Source: Hirudinaria manillensis (Eukaryota; Annelida; Clitellata; Hirudinida; Hirudinidae). Taken from it: a stretch of DNA of 64,000 nt. Both the position numbers and the translations under genes were made by a program. The stretch spans positions 8,576,244 to 8,640,243 of the forward strand of contig CM067526.1 of assembly GCA_034509925.1 (NCBI GenBank), read 5' to 3'. Of this stretch, positions 27,353-46,400 are shown one piece after another. The notes beneath the pieces are model-generated. The model worked only from the letters and a program-made list of their open reading frames with translations, had not been told where the DNA came from and did no database searches. How positions within the stretch are numbered: position 1 is the stretch's first letter; every line of letters begins with the position of its first letter.

Positions 27353-28878
27353 TTTGTCAAAACTCCCGCTCGACTGAAAACAAAAGAGCAGTGAAAGCGA
27401 AACTCTGCTTTACGTTTTGTGTCTTAAATCGTGTTAATTCTAATCAGGCGTCAAACAAACAAGCTTCTAATTTAAGCTCTAAAAATTTAAATTCAGAATT
27501 ACAAACACGCATAGTTGTTTTCTTGTTCAAGCAATATAAATTATATTAAGGGAGGCTGGGTTGGGTGAAAAATTCCTTTTCCCTTTTTTGTAGAGTAAAT
27601 TCAAATTAATTTTAACAATTATTGCAACCCACATTTAAGCTTTGGTCAAATTCTCCATCTCAAAGTTGAACTCACGTTAGCTTGTTTAAAATGAATGTTA
27701 TGACGTGGACATCGCTCCTAACCATGTTAAGTGTTGCAACTAACCCCGACCCTTAACCCTCTTTATACCGAACTACAGAGATATGCAATGCTTTAAGCAA
27801 AAACAAATGGCCATAGCGGGAAAATAATAAACTAATACTCTGTACCACTTTTCTTAAAAACAGGGATAATAAAAAAATCCAATTATATCAATTTCCACCA
27901 AATCATGAGTGGTGTGGTGTGGGAATACCAGAGACATCTGGAAGTTGGAGAAGAAGAATAACTGCATTGCGAGGATAAATAAATTTGTATCTTTTAGTTC
28001 ACTAGGTATTAGTTGCGGGATTCGACTGAGCAACCCGCGTGAGATCAGCAATTCGTTCAGACTGATGATCTTTTTTCCAATCACTAGTTGCATGGTCAAT
28101 CAGGGGCCGTTGCAAGCATTATTTGTAATTAACAGCGGTGATGATTTTTGATGGTGGCCAGCAAACAATGTCACAAGTTAGTTAACGACTGGTTAAAACA
28201 AGTAATGTTGTTGCTGTAATGATATTTCATAGATTGGTTAGCAACGGATAAATATTTAGCAAGTTGAACAAACAGTTGATCTTTTAATATAAATATTATT
28301 TAAATTAATATTGACGTCTACCGGAAAATTCATAATGTTCTAAAGGTGGAAATGAAACCATAGAGTGTGATTAATTTCATTGATTTTCTGTTAAACCGTA
28401 TAAATTAACTATGTAACATATGCCCTCCTACAACATTCAGTCAGTCTAGTCAGTCTCCAATATTCTAGATCACTAATGCTAATTAAATTAATGTGTTTGA
28501 TTTTTAAATCTTAGTCTTTTAGTCTTATACTATTTTACAATGTAGTATTATGCAATGCACTATTATCCTTTGTAATACGAATATTGTTTTATTTCATCAA
28601 TGAATTATGTTGTGACAACACATGCATAGTGAATGCTTTTCAATTGAATGGCATCAGAGACTGTCGCATGTTGTCATGACAACCGGGCATGTTGAAACAC
28701 GCAGGCAGCTAAAATGCAATAGCGGTAATTGAACAATCTTTTATTCATTTAACTTAGATTCTCTCAGGGATTGCCATGAACTGGAGTTCCAGCAAGTGAA
28801 TTTCGGAAGTGTTCGCCAATTTAGATTTAAGTGCCTTTGTTGGAAACATTACAAGAACTTATTACGAGAACTCTTTCC
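27353..28878. promoter_or_regulatory. Shared upstream region of ASZ1 (-) and the CAP-Gly gene (+)
   Basis: About 1.5 kb between two divergent start codons. No exon is supported in it; open frames at 27854-28151 on both strands have no family match. It probably holds both promoters, by position only. Confidence 0.4.
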
Positions 28879-32967
<4,089 letters not shown>

Positions 32968-34408
32968 AGGAAACTTCTGCCGGAAATTCGATCCCGAAAT
33001 GCAAAATTGTGTCAAACCAAAAAACTCCCCGAATTTCCTGGCTGCCCAAGAATAAAAGTCGAATAAAAACATTTTAAAGCAGTTTTTTCCAGATGTTTGC
33101 TCTCACTTAATTTCACTTTTAAAGCGCTTTGATGTTTGTCAGATATTTGCTGACGCTTCAAAGTCACAGTTTATTTTCAAACAATATTTGAAAAATAACA
33201 GCTTTAATTCATTAATGGATATAAATTCTTCTAAATTTCGAGGGGTTTCACAAAATCGCCATCATCATTATCAATATCAACTTTTGTAATTATATGGCAC
33301 CGGCAGTTTTGGAATATTTTGGCAAACATCGTGCCGTGGACCGGTGATCGGCCATTGGTATAATTTTTAAGGGGCTCAAAAGGCAAATTACAACGTATGT
33401 TAAATATCAAATTGGAGATTAATAGATGCATCTTAAACGTCAAATGAAAGAATAACAAATTTACGTTAAATAATATCTAAATCTAAGGATAAAACCTGTT
33501 CCTCTTTTCTGCATAAAATATCCGAATAACCCCAAATCAGCCATAGTTCCCTGATGAATCGTTAAAGACGATACAATAACCATATTATGATAACGAGTGT
33601 ATCACTCGATATAACAATCACTTCTTCCTCTTCTTTTTTTTTACCTTCTTTCCTTCATTTAATTCGTTCACAACAAACAATCGCCGACTCCAAAATCCGA
33701 CAAAATTACTTTTGATTCGAGTTAATTTTGTGGAATTTTCGTGTAAAAGTTTTTAAAAAAAAAATTTTAAATTTTCTCGCAACTTCCATTAAGGAAAAGT
33801 TAGGAATTTCTCAAAGCGAAAGTTTTGAAAACGTTGACAAAACATGTCATTAGATGATTATTTTATGAGTTAATTGATGTAGTTATTCATGAGATTTATT
33901 ATGAATTTGTGAATTATTATGTTAATTATTAATCATACATGAATTATATATTAGTGAACATTGTGGACTTTTAAACATGAAGCAATGCGGCCAGTTAATA
34001 ATTCAAACATTTTGGAAATGTTGCAAGTGATTCGTAAATGGAAGGTCATGATTTGCAACACTCCAAAACAACGTTGTTTTGAAATAGTTTTCTGCAAATT
34101 ATTATTTGGAAATAATAACGTTACATAATGTTGTAATGATGGGTAAGAAAACGATGTCTTATTAATAGTTATTTTTATAAATATATAATAAATTGTAAAT
34201 AATAATAATTCTTATTCATAAATGAACTGACCAAAGAATTGTCATCTCGTACCCGTGAAAATCGATTGTAGTTGGCATTTCATTGTCGGTATTCTCGACC
34301 GCCCTTTATAATCTTCATCAACAACAACAACATCATCATCATCACCAACATCTTCATCATCATCATCAACAACAAGTTCATCGGCGAGATCATGGTCGGC
34401 TTCTTCAC
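32968..34408. other. Convergent intergenic region between CAP-Gly gene and TRPC
   Basis: Holds the 3' ends of two convergent genes, the CAP-Gly polyadenylation signals near 33051-33067, and a run of CATCATCAAC-type triplet repeats at about 34315-34380. No gene is supported. Confidence 0.5.
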
Positions 34409-37400
34409 TTAATTATTCAGTACATCATCCTGTGATGGCCTCTTCAAAGCCCCTCTTGTCACTGAACCTGATGACGTCACGTTTTCATCGAGTGACAAAC
34501 TCATCTGAAGTTTGCTCAAACTATCCTCAGCTGTCGTCGTCGTTGTTGTTGTTGTCGTTGTTCCACTCAATCGGGAATTAACCAGGAGTTTATTTTTAAC
34601 TGAACTTTGGAATTTCGAAGTCGGAAAGTTTGGATTCCCCTGACAATTGAAACCGAATCTCATGATTTGTTCCGACAACTTGTTGCATGATTTTTGAACT
34701 TCTTTGACAGAATCCAGTTGTTGTTTCAGTCCGCTGCTGATCGTTCCTCCTCCTGAATCGAAAACTTATGAATTATTAATTAATATATTAAAATATGAAC
34801 ATATTAATTCTAATTAATTATATATATATAATATTTATAATAATATTATTTATATATTATCATTTATAATAATTATAATTATGTATGTATTATTATTTCA
34901 TTTGATTGACTACCGAATAATTTTTAATTCCTTCAAACTCCAACTGGTCTTCGGAGTTACCATAAATCATTTAATTTTAAACTTTATAAAAACTTTTCAG
35001 GATGTTTCAAAGTCGACGATTGTAATTAGTTATATTTTCTATTTAAAAATAAAATAAATTAAATTTGTTTACAATTTCAAGTGCATTTGATAACGTACCG
35101 TCGCTCGCTGCCACAGTAGCAAGAAGTCTATCGAAAATGTACCTTCTGACGATGCTTTTCACGACATTCTGTGTTCATTTTCAAATTGAAATTAAACAAT
35201 TTATTGATTTTCAATCATTTTTAAAGTTTATTACGACATTGTTTTTGAAACAATCAATAAGCATTCGTTTTTATAAGTAAACAAAGGCGTGGAACATTTT
35301 GATTTGATGGGTTTGGGTTGCACCGATCCAGTCTGAATGAACTTCTGAACTGATGGCTCCCTTCCTGCATTAAATCACATTCAACTTGGAATTCTTTCTC
35401 GTAAATTCTGGCTGAACTTTCAGGTCTGGCCTAGCAATAAAAATCGCTCCATGAATCATTAAACCGTGTTTCAATCAAAACTTCAATGTTTTGAGGACTT
35501 AAAATATAAGATTGGTGAAATCAAGGCAAGTAATCTGACCATTCGTACATTATTTATCAGTCACGAAATTTATGCAGACATTATTCTTTCGGATCGAAAG
35601 GAAGCTTTTGTCTGAAGCACTTAATGGAACTGGAAACTCACCATTCCATCATGACGACGATGATGATGATGATGATAAAGATGACGATGATGACTACTAC
35701 GATGAACTCTAAAGAAAAGTTAATATTTTCAAAACTAACCAAAGGAGCCAGTGTTCTGTCCCTCTCTCGCAGTCGTTTCTTGGCAAAGATGAACCTTCTG
35801 CAGGTTGAGATCCAAATCCGAATGTGTTTAAAAGTAAACTTTGGAATCAAAAGGATGTTGAATGGCACAGGAAGTGAGGATCCGTGATTGATGTAATCCA
35901 GGTAGAGCCTCGAGCGCACGAATTTCCATTCAATGTCTTGATCGGTCTGCAATTAAAAGATCGTATGACAGCATTTATAATGCAATTAAAGTCGGAAGTA
36001 TTCAACATTGAATTGTTAAGAATTTCAATTTTCCAACAATCTGAGATGTTGACAACATGTTGCCGGGGATTCGACTGAAATGATTTTTTTTTTCTTTTTG
36101 AATTATTGTTGCGGAAACTCTTGTTGAGAATCAATAGTTGAAATGTGTGCATCAATTCAGAAACTGCCGCGGGAAGAAGATGAAGTTGAATTTAAATCAT
36201 TTACGCAATTTATGAAAAAAAAAAGAGACGAAAGTTACATTTCCCAATAGTTTTTATTGAAAATTTGACAAGAATTAATATGTTTTATAATTTATTTAAA
36301 TTGCTAATTTATATTTAATATTGTTTATTATTATTATTATTTGTTATTATTTTTTTAAGTATTATTATAGTACATGGGGCCTCACATGCAGGTAGGTCAG
36401 TGCAAGTGATTGGGCTGTGAGCACAAAACATTACGAAGTTTTGCAACATACGAGGTCAACCAAGTTGGATGGAATTGTTTGTTGAGGACTGAATGAAATG
36501 TTTTCTAATCAATCTTCAGTGATATTTCGGTATAATAGTTTAATAATATATTATATATTTGAAATTACTTTATTAATGTGCGTGTATGTGCGTACGCGTA
36601 CTAATCGATGTAAATATGTTACTGTTATTGTTATTATTACAGTTCATACAGACAAACGTGTATTCCTGAAGTGATTGTGTTTCGAAAACTCCGAATGATG
36701 ATCCCAGGAATGGAAAGAACGAAAATGACAAGCAGTGATGTCATCAAATTGTTTATTTTGAAATGATAAATCGACAAGGATTAAAATATTTGCTCGTAAA
36801 AATAATGTGCTCCAACTTTGCTGAAAATTTTATGAGAACTGAATATCAGAAATTCCGCATGTCGAATGAAAAGATTAAACAATTATTATAAAATTATTAC
36901 AAAATAAATTCATATTGGTGTTTAAGAGGGAATACGAAACATCATGTAATATAAAATGCCATTTAAAAACAATTTAGATTATATCGCTTAAGCGGTTGAC
37001 TGCACCCTAACCTCCTCACCCCTAACTCTCTAACCCTAGCCCTAACCCTATCAAAATATTAAGAGGAAATTAACATTTAAATTTAAATAGATTTAAATGG
37101 ATTTAAATTTAATAAGGTTAAATAAATAAACATGATATAATAAGTTATTAAATTATCAAATTGATGGAACAGTTCCTTGAACGATTGGAAACCTTTTTAA
37201 CTCTTGTGAACTGAACTGCATCTGAACCAAATGCAAAGCGTTAATAATGCTTTATTCATTCATTTCTTTAAAAACATCCTTTTTAAAAAAATATGAAGAA
37301 ATTCATCAAAATATATAAAAAAAATTTTGATTGCAAAATAAATTCTAAGGTTTTAATAATTATAGATTTGTTAACGTGGCTTTGATTAAATTAAAATCAT

Positions 37401-40400
37401 TTAAATGATTAATTACTTAAAATGGATTGTAAAACTCTATTGAAATCACTTTCATACTTATTCTGTCGTAGGTTAAACAACTTCGAGTAGTTTAATTCGA
37501 CATTTTGGTGCACATGATAAATCTAAAATAAATGCATATCGACGTTGAAAATTAAATCACACAAATAAAATTCACATTCGTAATAAAAGTATTCTTTGAT
37601 GACGACGACGATGATGACAACCACGACGACCAGACTACAACAACAAAGCGTAATGAGCCAAGCCTTACGTGCCAAGCGAGCGACTGAAGATCATAGTAAG
37701 AACTTACAGCTATCTTGTCAAAGGATCTTGTCATCATAGCGATGAGCATGTTGAGAAGAACGATGACTGCTCCCCAATTGTAGACTCCAAAGACGATGTA
37801 ACCAACGCTCTCCGTAAATCTGCTCTTGAAACCCTCACCGAGTTCAACCGTCCTGGCGTCCTTGAGGCCAAACAGCGCCCAGAAAGTCGTTCGAAAGGTC
37901 AGCTCCAGACTGGTCATTTATTAGGATGATTTCATTAATTTAGAACCTCGTTTTTGGAAAGAATTATAAATTATTTTATAATTATTTTATTTTATCAGTC
38001 AAATTAACAATTTTTTGTCGTTTTTACGGCATCAACATTAACGATAATTAATATTAGAAATAATGAATATTAACGGTAATTATTTTTACTAATAATGGTT
38101 AATAAATCCAAATAATTACTTTCCAAAGCCATCCTGAGCTCTGGTTTGAATGTTATGGTTGGTGTTCTCAACCAACCTCCGCACCTGTGGGTCGTAATAC
38201 CAGTACAAGTTGTACATGCCCACCATGAAAGCCAAGAAGATAGGAACAAATGTCACCATGAACTTCATCACGTCCTAGCAATAAAAATTTTGTTCATTCA
38301 TCCATCCATCCATCCATCCATCCATCTATCCATTCGTCTGTCCATCCGTTCGTCCATCCGACCATCCAGTTTAACTCACTCATGAACAAATGAAGCAGGA
38401 ACGTAAAGCGTCGAAAGACTTAATAAATTCTTTTCAAATACTAAGAATAATAATAAAAATATTAATAAAAAAAAATAATAATAATAATAAAAAATAATAA
38501 TAAAAAGCATTTTCAATAAAATAACTTGAAAATCCTCGTCATCGTCATTCGATATTCAAGACGCAAGAAATGCAATTGCAGTTGAATAATTTGCTGGAGC
38601 AGACGACAACTACTGAATGAATATTGATGACGTTGATGACGTTTGCGATGACGTCGACGATGACATCGATGATGACGTCGATGAAGGGACAAAGAAGACA
38701 CCTCTAGAAGTAGAAGTTCGGTAGCAATTGCTTGATCCATCATCCAAGTCATTTCTGCTTAATTTTAAATTCTTGCGTAACAATAACTGAAGAGCGTTGT
38801 GCTCAAGGGCAATGGTCGTGAGTTGAGTAGTAATTAATAACAATAAATAATAATTACGATTAATTTTCACGGCATCTTTAAGATTAACCGTTAACAAATT
38901 AATGACGACCGACTAACGATAACCAATTAACGACGAGCAATTAAATGTTAACCAATCAACGTTAAGCAATTGATGATGACCTATTAACGATAACCAATTA
39001 ACGACGAGAAATTAACCTTAATCATCCTCTCAAGAGAGATGAGCATCGGTCCGAGCTGCTCGTTGATGGAAAGAAGGTGGAAAAGCCTGGCAAAGTTGAC
39101 GATGTTTCCGATGGCAAACAGTGCTTCACAGACGTGCGTTGGATCCCATGAATCCCAATAAAACCTGTCTGATGTCGAAAGATTTTTAAAGGTAAAAGTT
39201 CAGATTATTAAATATTTCATAATTTCACGCTTTAACTTTCTTAAATCATTTTTAATAATAAATGTTGATAAATCGTTTGACGACGTTATCGTTGCTGTGA
39301 AGTTCTTCTTGAAGTTGTGCTTAAAAACATGAAGGGCTTTCGGAAAAGTTACGGTTTTCGTTGAAATTACAGAGGTCGAGTTTTTGTTGTTTTTCAGCGT
39401 CAGTGACGAATTGACAACGTGAGGAACTCTTTCGAGTTTAATTAAGAACTTTAATGAAAACTTTTTATTTAATTACATTATTTTCAGAATAATTTCAGAA
39501 GAATAATTTCATCGGAAGAATTATTTCATTGATTTCGTTGTAATTTCGGTTCAAATAATTTGCTCCTCGGCATTACGAATGCCAACGTGAACTTCTTTTG
39601 CATTTCTTTAAAAGTTGAGTTGAAATAAAGTGAATTAATTAATTAATTATCTATTATTTAAAGTAATAATAACAATAAGTAAAATTTTTAGTAATAATAA
39701 GTAAAATTTAAGAACATTAATATAAAACAAGGACGTTAATCACCTGCATCCAGCCAATAAACCATGTACAGGGCTTCCTTCTCCAATTGAAAAAGTTTCA
39801 ACCAAGACTCCTTCGCTGAGAAGAAGACCAATGACGACTTGATCTTAAATATTCAATATTTGTTTATTTATTTATTTAATTTATTAATTCATTCATTCAT
39901 CAAATAACTTCAAGGAAGGGCAGGAGAAAATTGCTGCAAGTTTTAGTTTAAAAAGTAAACTTCATTTATTGTTTACAAAAAGGTCATTGTAAATGCTTCA
40001 ATGAGCAAATAATTGTTTGTTATGTCGACACTCGTCCCAGACCAAGAAGCGCTGGAATGATGATCTTCGTTAAAATAATTATAGTTGGATTGAGGCATAA
40101 AAAACTATTGAATGAATTTGCATAATCAGCAAATGAATATTAATGAGACCAGCTGTTCCGTAATTCTCTTGAGAATGAAGGAAGCCATGTAAAAGGAGAG
40201 CATGAAGAAATCCATGGCATTGTAGACGTTCATGAAGTGGTCTTTGCAACCGGACCTGTGAATCTGTTGACATGCGTTGACTAACATTCCTGCATAATTA
40301 TTTTTATTCAGTCAATCATATTGATTATTATAATTAATCTATTATAAACGTCTTCATTCTAATTCTAAAGAAGGTTAAAATTTTCTTATTATGCTTTTGG

Positions 40401-43400
40401 AATGCACAAAGACATCGAGCTGGATGTAAACTTTTACGACCAACTGACGTGAAACGTTAGCGACTTTAAATTAATTTATATAATCCGCCGTAAAGGAAAG
40501 CATAAAACATCGTGACTTAAATTAACAAAATTAATCACAACGAACTGGCAAACATTTTCTTGTAAAACATTACAAACTCAATTTACTGAAGAACATAATT
40601 CGGCACTAATTAGCTTTTTTAATTCTTAATTGAATAAAGACATTATTCAACACTTCTAACTTAATTTAAAACCACTAAAAGATTTTATGAGGATGATCGT
40701 GTTTCATTTTGGATCATCTTATCGGAGAAGAAAATCTTCCCCTAGAATTGCAAACATTTTCACGTGATGACCTGCTTTTTTTATTTATGTTTCCACGTCT
40801 AAAGTTAAGAGGATCCAACCCCATGGCCTAAATTCGGAATTCCCTTTATTGTCGAGGGGTTTTGATGAAACAATGGAGGATGATGAAGACGAAGATGGGT
40901 ACGAGCGAAGTACTTTAAACGTGCGAAGCGAAGTTCCTCGAATAAAGATTCCAAATTTATACGAAAAGTTGAAATCAGCTCTCAGCGATTTAAGACCTGA
41001 AATCCAAAGTAAGATGCACATCTCTATGGCGGCTGGTTGGTAGTTTCTAAGGCAAATGTTGTTTATTTCCTTCCTGAAGATGGCGGTCAAGTTTCTTGAA
41101 AAAGAGTCGAGGTGGATCTTGACTGGTTCGTGCTGGAAGAATCTTTCTCTGCAGAGGGTGTTTTGCTCGGCATATCCTTGAATGATGATGAGGAAGAGGA
41201 AGAATAGATAAGAGGCCGCGTTGAAGATGAACTTTATGCACGGAGTTCGCATGAAGTTGGAAATCTACAGTTGAAATTAATGACCTTTCAATGACCTCTT
41301 GTTTCAAGGTCACTCACCCGCCGCTTACCTTCGAGTTTGGAAAGATAATGTGGACGAGCGAAAGAAAAGGAAAGAAGATGATAACGCTGAGGATGATAAT
41401 CGTGTGAAGGAGATTTGAACTGTTCATGAGGCTGCTGTTGGGGTAGTGAAACCATAGCGATGTCAACTTCTTCTGACAACTCGGATGTGCCACAAACTAC
41501 TCGAAATTATAAATTTTAATTAATTTAATTTTATATGTTAAAAACGTAAATAATGTTAATAAAGTATATTTATGTAGCACATGCATTGCTTCGGAGACGC
41601 TTTTCCACTCGTACGAAGCGTTCCTCATCAAGGGTGCAAGCTGGGTTTCGAACACGGCACCTTACGAATGTTCCTGGGACAGACTTACAATCATCTGAGC
41701 TAACATGCAGATCAAACAATTTTTGAAACGTTACTAATTTATTTACTACATTAGTGAAGATACTATGTTGATCACTTTTTTTTCTTTGTATTTGATTGCC
41801 AGTTGGAGTCTTGGAAGTTGGAGATTTGTTTCTTCAACTTCATAAAGATTTGTTCGAGAATTTAAAATGGCATTCAGCTCTTCGTTTCCGTGGACCTTGT
41901 CGAGCAATTTGACTGCATATTCACTCAACTGAGAAGCTAGGGCCAAATATTCTGCCTGAAAATTAAGCCATTCACCATCCTTACATCATCATCGTCGTCA
42001 TAGTCGCCGTCACCATCATCATCATCACCGTCATCATCCCGAATAGGGAAAAAATAAATGACAACTGACTGCATAATACTTCTCGTCGACAGCGACTTGC
42101 TGCAATTCCTTCCTGAGTTTGAAGGAAGTGAGAATTGGATCCTCACTCGACAGCGAAATGTAAGATTCACTCGCCATTCCTCTGTAGGCATTGAGACGAG
42201 AACGTGCGAACTTCAACTCATCTTTGGTCGTCTTAGACGTAGAACCGAAAGTAAAACAACCCGAGAAACCAATCGAACCATTAACCTATGAGAAATACCT
42301 GTTTGAAACAAGATTCGCAAGAGCATTTGCACCTGTGAGGCTTCTCAATTCGTTCCTGCTTCAGCAAAAGAGCCATCACAACTTCGAACCTGTTTTGCTG
42401 GGAAGCCAGGATGAGAGGAGTTACCTGGAAAAATGTTCTCGTTATCCTCAGGTGATTATTTGCTTCCAATTCACTGGTAACTCGCCTCTTCCTCGAAAAA
42501 CTGATCGTCGTGTATTGAGGAATCACTGCTTTTGGCCTGCGATTCCTGCTTGATTTCAGAGTATTTCGGATGTTCTATGATCAGTTCTGCTATCTCTTCG
42601 TTGCCGATGTTGATGGCAGCCAAAAGGGCTTTGTAGAAGCATTGCCTGCTAACGTGGTCCAATAGAAATCGGACAACCTGCATTTGAATCAATCTTCAAT
42701 CAACCATGCAACTCATGGATCAATCCATCCAAACCAACTCCAACCAACAATCAAATCACCGGATGCTATTGAATCCTTGAAATTGATAGACCGAAAGGAA
42801 GATAAAAAGCGATAGTTGCGTGCACGAAGATTGGCTGATTGATCACCACCACCACCTCCAACAGCATCACTACCGTCAACACCGCCTTCGACAGTCATCG
42901 TCAATGTCATCATTATTGCTATTGTCATCAAGCATGAACCTAAGAATATTAAAGCTCATCTGATGTACATGTCTTCCTAATGTGCAGATATATATTTTTT
43001 CAATTGTCCAGTTCGCTCATTTATTCAAATATGTAAAACAAAGTCAAACGGACAATCGCTAACAAAGAATACTGGACGAAGAATTCTGAAAAAAATTATA
43101 TGCAGTTATCGATTTGAGGAAGAAATTTGAATTGAGAGCTGAAAATAATTTCAAGCTGTTGGTAACGAATTTGTCAAGACATCCAATCAGCATAAAGCAA
43201 ACAAAACAAAAAACAAAGATGAGGAAATACAAAGACAATAACGTGCGAAAATTCAACAAACGTTTAGAGAACCCAGTCTTTTGAGAGCTCAGTTTGTAAC
43301 AGGTTGTAAATCAAGACCAACATTCCATTTTTCCTGTTGATCAGGCACTACTCAGTTCTTTAGAAGTTCATAAATGAAAACGGCTAGAGACATTGGAGAT

Positions 43401-46400
43401 AGTTTCTACAGCTCGATTCTGAGCGGGTTCTGACTTGACATCCCCAAGTTGTGGTGATGTGCGCTTGGATGTCCATTCGTAATGCCATCACGGCATAAAG
43501 GTAAAAGCATTTGAGTTCCCAAATAATATCAGAATTTCCATGCATCATCTAAACGTCAACACTCATTGCGGATGTTCCTGCCTGAATGACTTCTTTTGAT
43601 ATCTGTAAGGTCATGAAATACCAAGAAGAGATCCACAAGACCATTTCCTCCTTCAGCTTAAAAAAAAGGTCAAAATAAGTGATGATGGTCAGAATTTCAG
43701 ACCTAGCTTCAGAAGAATTTATTAACAGATCCTCTCTGATACTTGTTTCGTTCTGCAATCCCATGAGCTCCTCCAAAAGCGTTGGCGAAAAAGAGTTTAT
43801 AGATGAAAATGAAATCTTCTTAGACTTTATTTTTCAAGATTTTTCAAATCGTCTTATCGTTTTAGTCTCAATGAACCTTCTCTAAAGTTTCAATCTAAAA
43901 ACCAATCTTCACAGATCCTTCTTCAAAAGTTGAAGTCAACTTTTGGATGTACACCTCTCAACAAAGAACAAAAATCTTTACGTCCTTTCATTGAACAACA
44001 AGAAACAAATCTTTCGCGGATATCTCAGTATCCAAATACTTGTTCTTAGTCACATGCTGACTTCGAATATATAAAACCATTTGTCTCCATCACACTCAAT
44101 TCTTGAAATATCGCGCCATTTAAAATTTTTTGTCTCCATTATTTCAACAAATAAAAAATGCATTTTTTGGTACATAATTTTTTTTTTGTGGTTATTACTG
44201 CGTGGAATAAACACGACCACGATTGTAGATAATAAAATTATATTTATGAAATACGTGATAAACGAAAATTCAATGTTTGTAATTATGCGAAAATTTGTTA
44301 AAAATATCTTGAAAGTATTCACCGGCCATTTTTTTTTTACTTGTAGACCTATAAATATATACATTCCTTTACCATAATTTAAAAAAATCACCCCGGGATG
44401 ATTTTGAAAGAGTTATACCTGATTTTATGATCAAATACTATAGGTTGCACTAGGGATAACTCATTAAGTTGTATTTAAGTTTAAAAAAAAGCTCTTTTAT
44501 TTAAAAAATTTATAAAAATATTCAGCTGTTTCGTGATATTGTGATATCTTTATGTTTACCATTTCATTCACTTGCTGTGGATTTTCATATGTTTTTACAT
44601 CATATGTCATTATTGGTATGCACCAGTGCATACCTGTCCATCAAATTGGGGTCCTCTTAGAAAATTGCTTGTACTGGCGTAAAAGAGGTGACATCGACAG
44701 ATTGCTATGCACTCTTTGTAAAATTTGAATAATTTAATTTAATAAATGATATAATTACAAAATTTTATCCAGGGTTTCCAAACTGTTAAACATTAATTAT
44801 TGAGCTAACATAACAAACTAACTCTTGAAGCCAATGTCCCTGTTATGTTGAGTTCAAAGTAACAAATTTTAAATTAATTTTTAAATTATTTGACGATAAC
44901 GATGACGATGATGATGATGTTGACGGCAATGATAATCAAACAGAAACCATCTATCTAAAGTTTGCCATACAAATGCTTACCAATTCTCTTTATCTTATTG
45001 TCTAAGATGTTCTTCTTAGGAAATTATATGCTGTGATGAAATAGCAGTGAAGATGATGATGGTTGTGGTGCCGGTGGTTATAATGAATACGATTGGTGAT
45101 ACGAAAAGCTTCTTACATCTTTCCATGGCGACAAGTTGTTTCCTCGAGAGGCTGAGTCGAGAAAGAAACTAATTTTCATCATCAACCATTGATGATCAAG
45201 TTCTCAACAAAGGTTTATTCACGACTTTATATGTGTAGCGGCTTCGACATGATGGTTTCTTGTATTAATTTAAATTAATTTAAATAAAAATAGAAATTCG
45301 AAAATTTCATTTTTCGAATTATGAATATTGAAAATAATTATCCTCGTGAAATCAAATGTTTCTAAATCCTAATCAGATTCATTGGCACACACGGGAAGCA
45401 GAAAAAAGTCGCAATGATGAAAACCATTTGATCGGACGCCAGTATACAGTTGTAGTTGCTGACGATTCTGACAATTGTTATTAATTAGCTGCTTCAGTGA
45501 CCGAGTGATTTTATTTTCATATTATAACAAAAAAAAGTAATTTAAAAATAATTATCTTTAAATTGGCGAACCTCTTTGTGTTCATTGACGACGGCAAGAT
45601 GGAGAGGAGTTCTTCCCAGTTGATCAGTATATTCGGTGTTCATATCCGTTGCCGACTCCAGCAACCAGCGAAGTTTCGCGAGGTTTCCGGTTTCCGCTGC
45701 CTCGAGAAGATCCTCATCCCTGCAAGTCTTTGCCTTCAAAAATGATCCTCATTTCGGTTATTTTCATCTCAGGGTCGACAAAAATGTATGCAAGCACCAA
45801 CGTATCAACAAAAATTGGCACAGGCATCAACGTATCAATCAAAACCGTTACTAATATCGCCATAACCAGCACTAAGCAGCGAGAAAGCGTGTATTTTCTT
45901 TTTAAATCTGTGTTTCAAGTGCAAAACGAAAACAATTTTGCGACGAAAGGACGAAATCAAAAATAATAAAATGATCAAAAAATTAAAAACATCATGAAAC
46001 GGTTTTTTTTTCTTTTCTTTAGTGATAGTTTTGACAGATTTGTTTGATGAATTAATAAACTTGTTCAAATATCTATAAACTTGTCTAATTTACGTTTACT
46101 TGATTAAGCAATTTATTATCAAAACAATCGTCGGCCACCAACCTAATTACTATTAAAGTTCATTTTGTTACCCTTCAACATCTCACTTTTTTATATAGAG
46201 AGAAGCTGTTTCAACAAGTGCGTGTTTATTTCTCTTTTTCCAAACACATTCAAACGTTTCTGCAACACGTAAGAGGTGCTTCTTAATATATCATAATAAT
46301 AAAACTGCCGTCCATCACTTGATGATATAAAATATTAATCACTAAGTAATTCGTACAAAACGTGGATTGTTTTATCTTATTAAGTGCCTTCTAGAAATCT

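Noticed and set aside
28831..28878. Upstream extension of the CAP-Gly protein
   Set aside because: It would need a GTG start; the first ATG in frame is at 28879 and a stop lies directly upstream.
40785..40996. Open extension downstream of TRPC exon 8 with a poly-Ser run
   Set aside because: The channel sequence continues in exon 9 after a donor at 40996; the extension is intron.
41641..41712. Functional tRNA gene
   Set aside because: Box A and box B are present, but the acceptor stem does not pair and a non-tRNA body follows, so a SINE is more likely.
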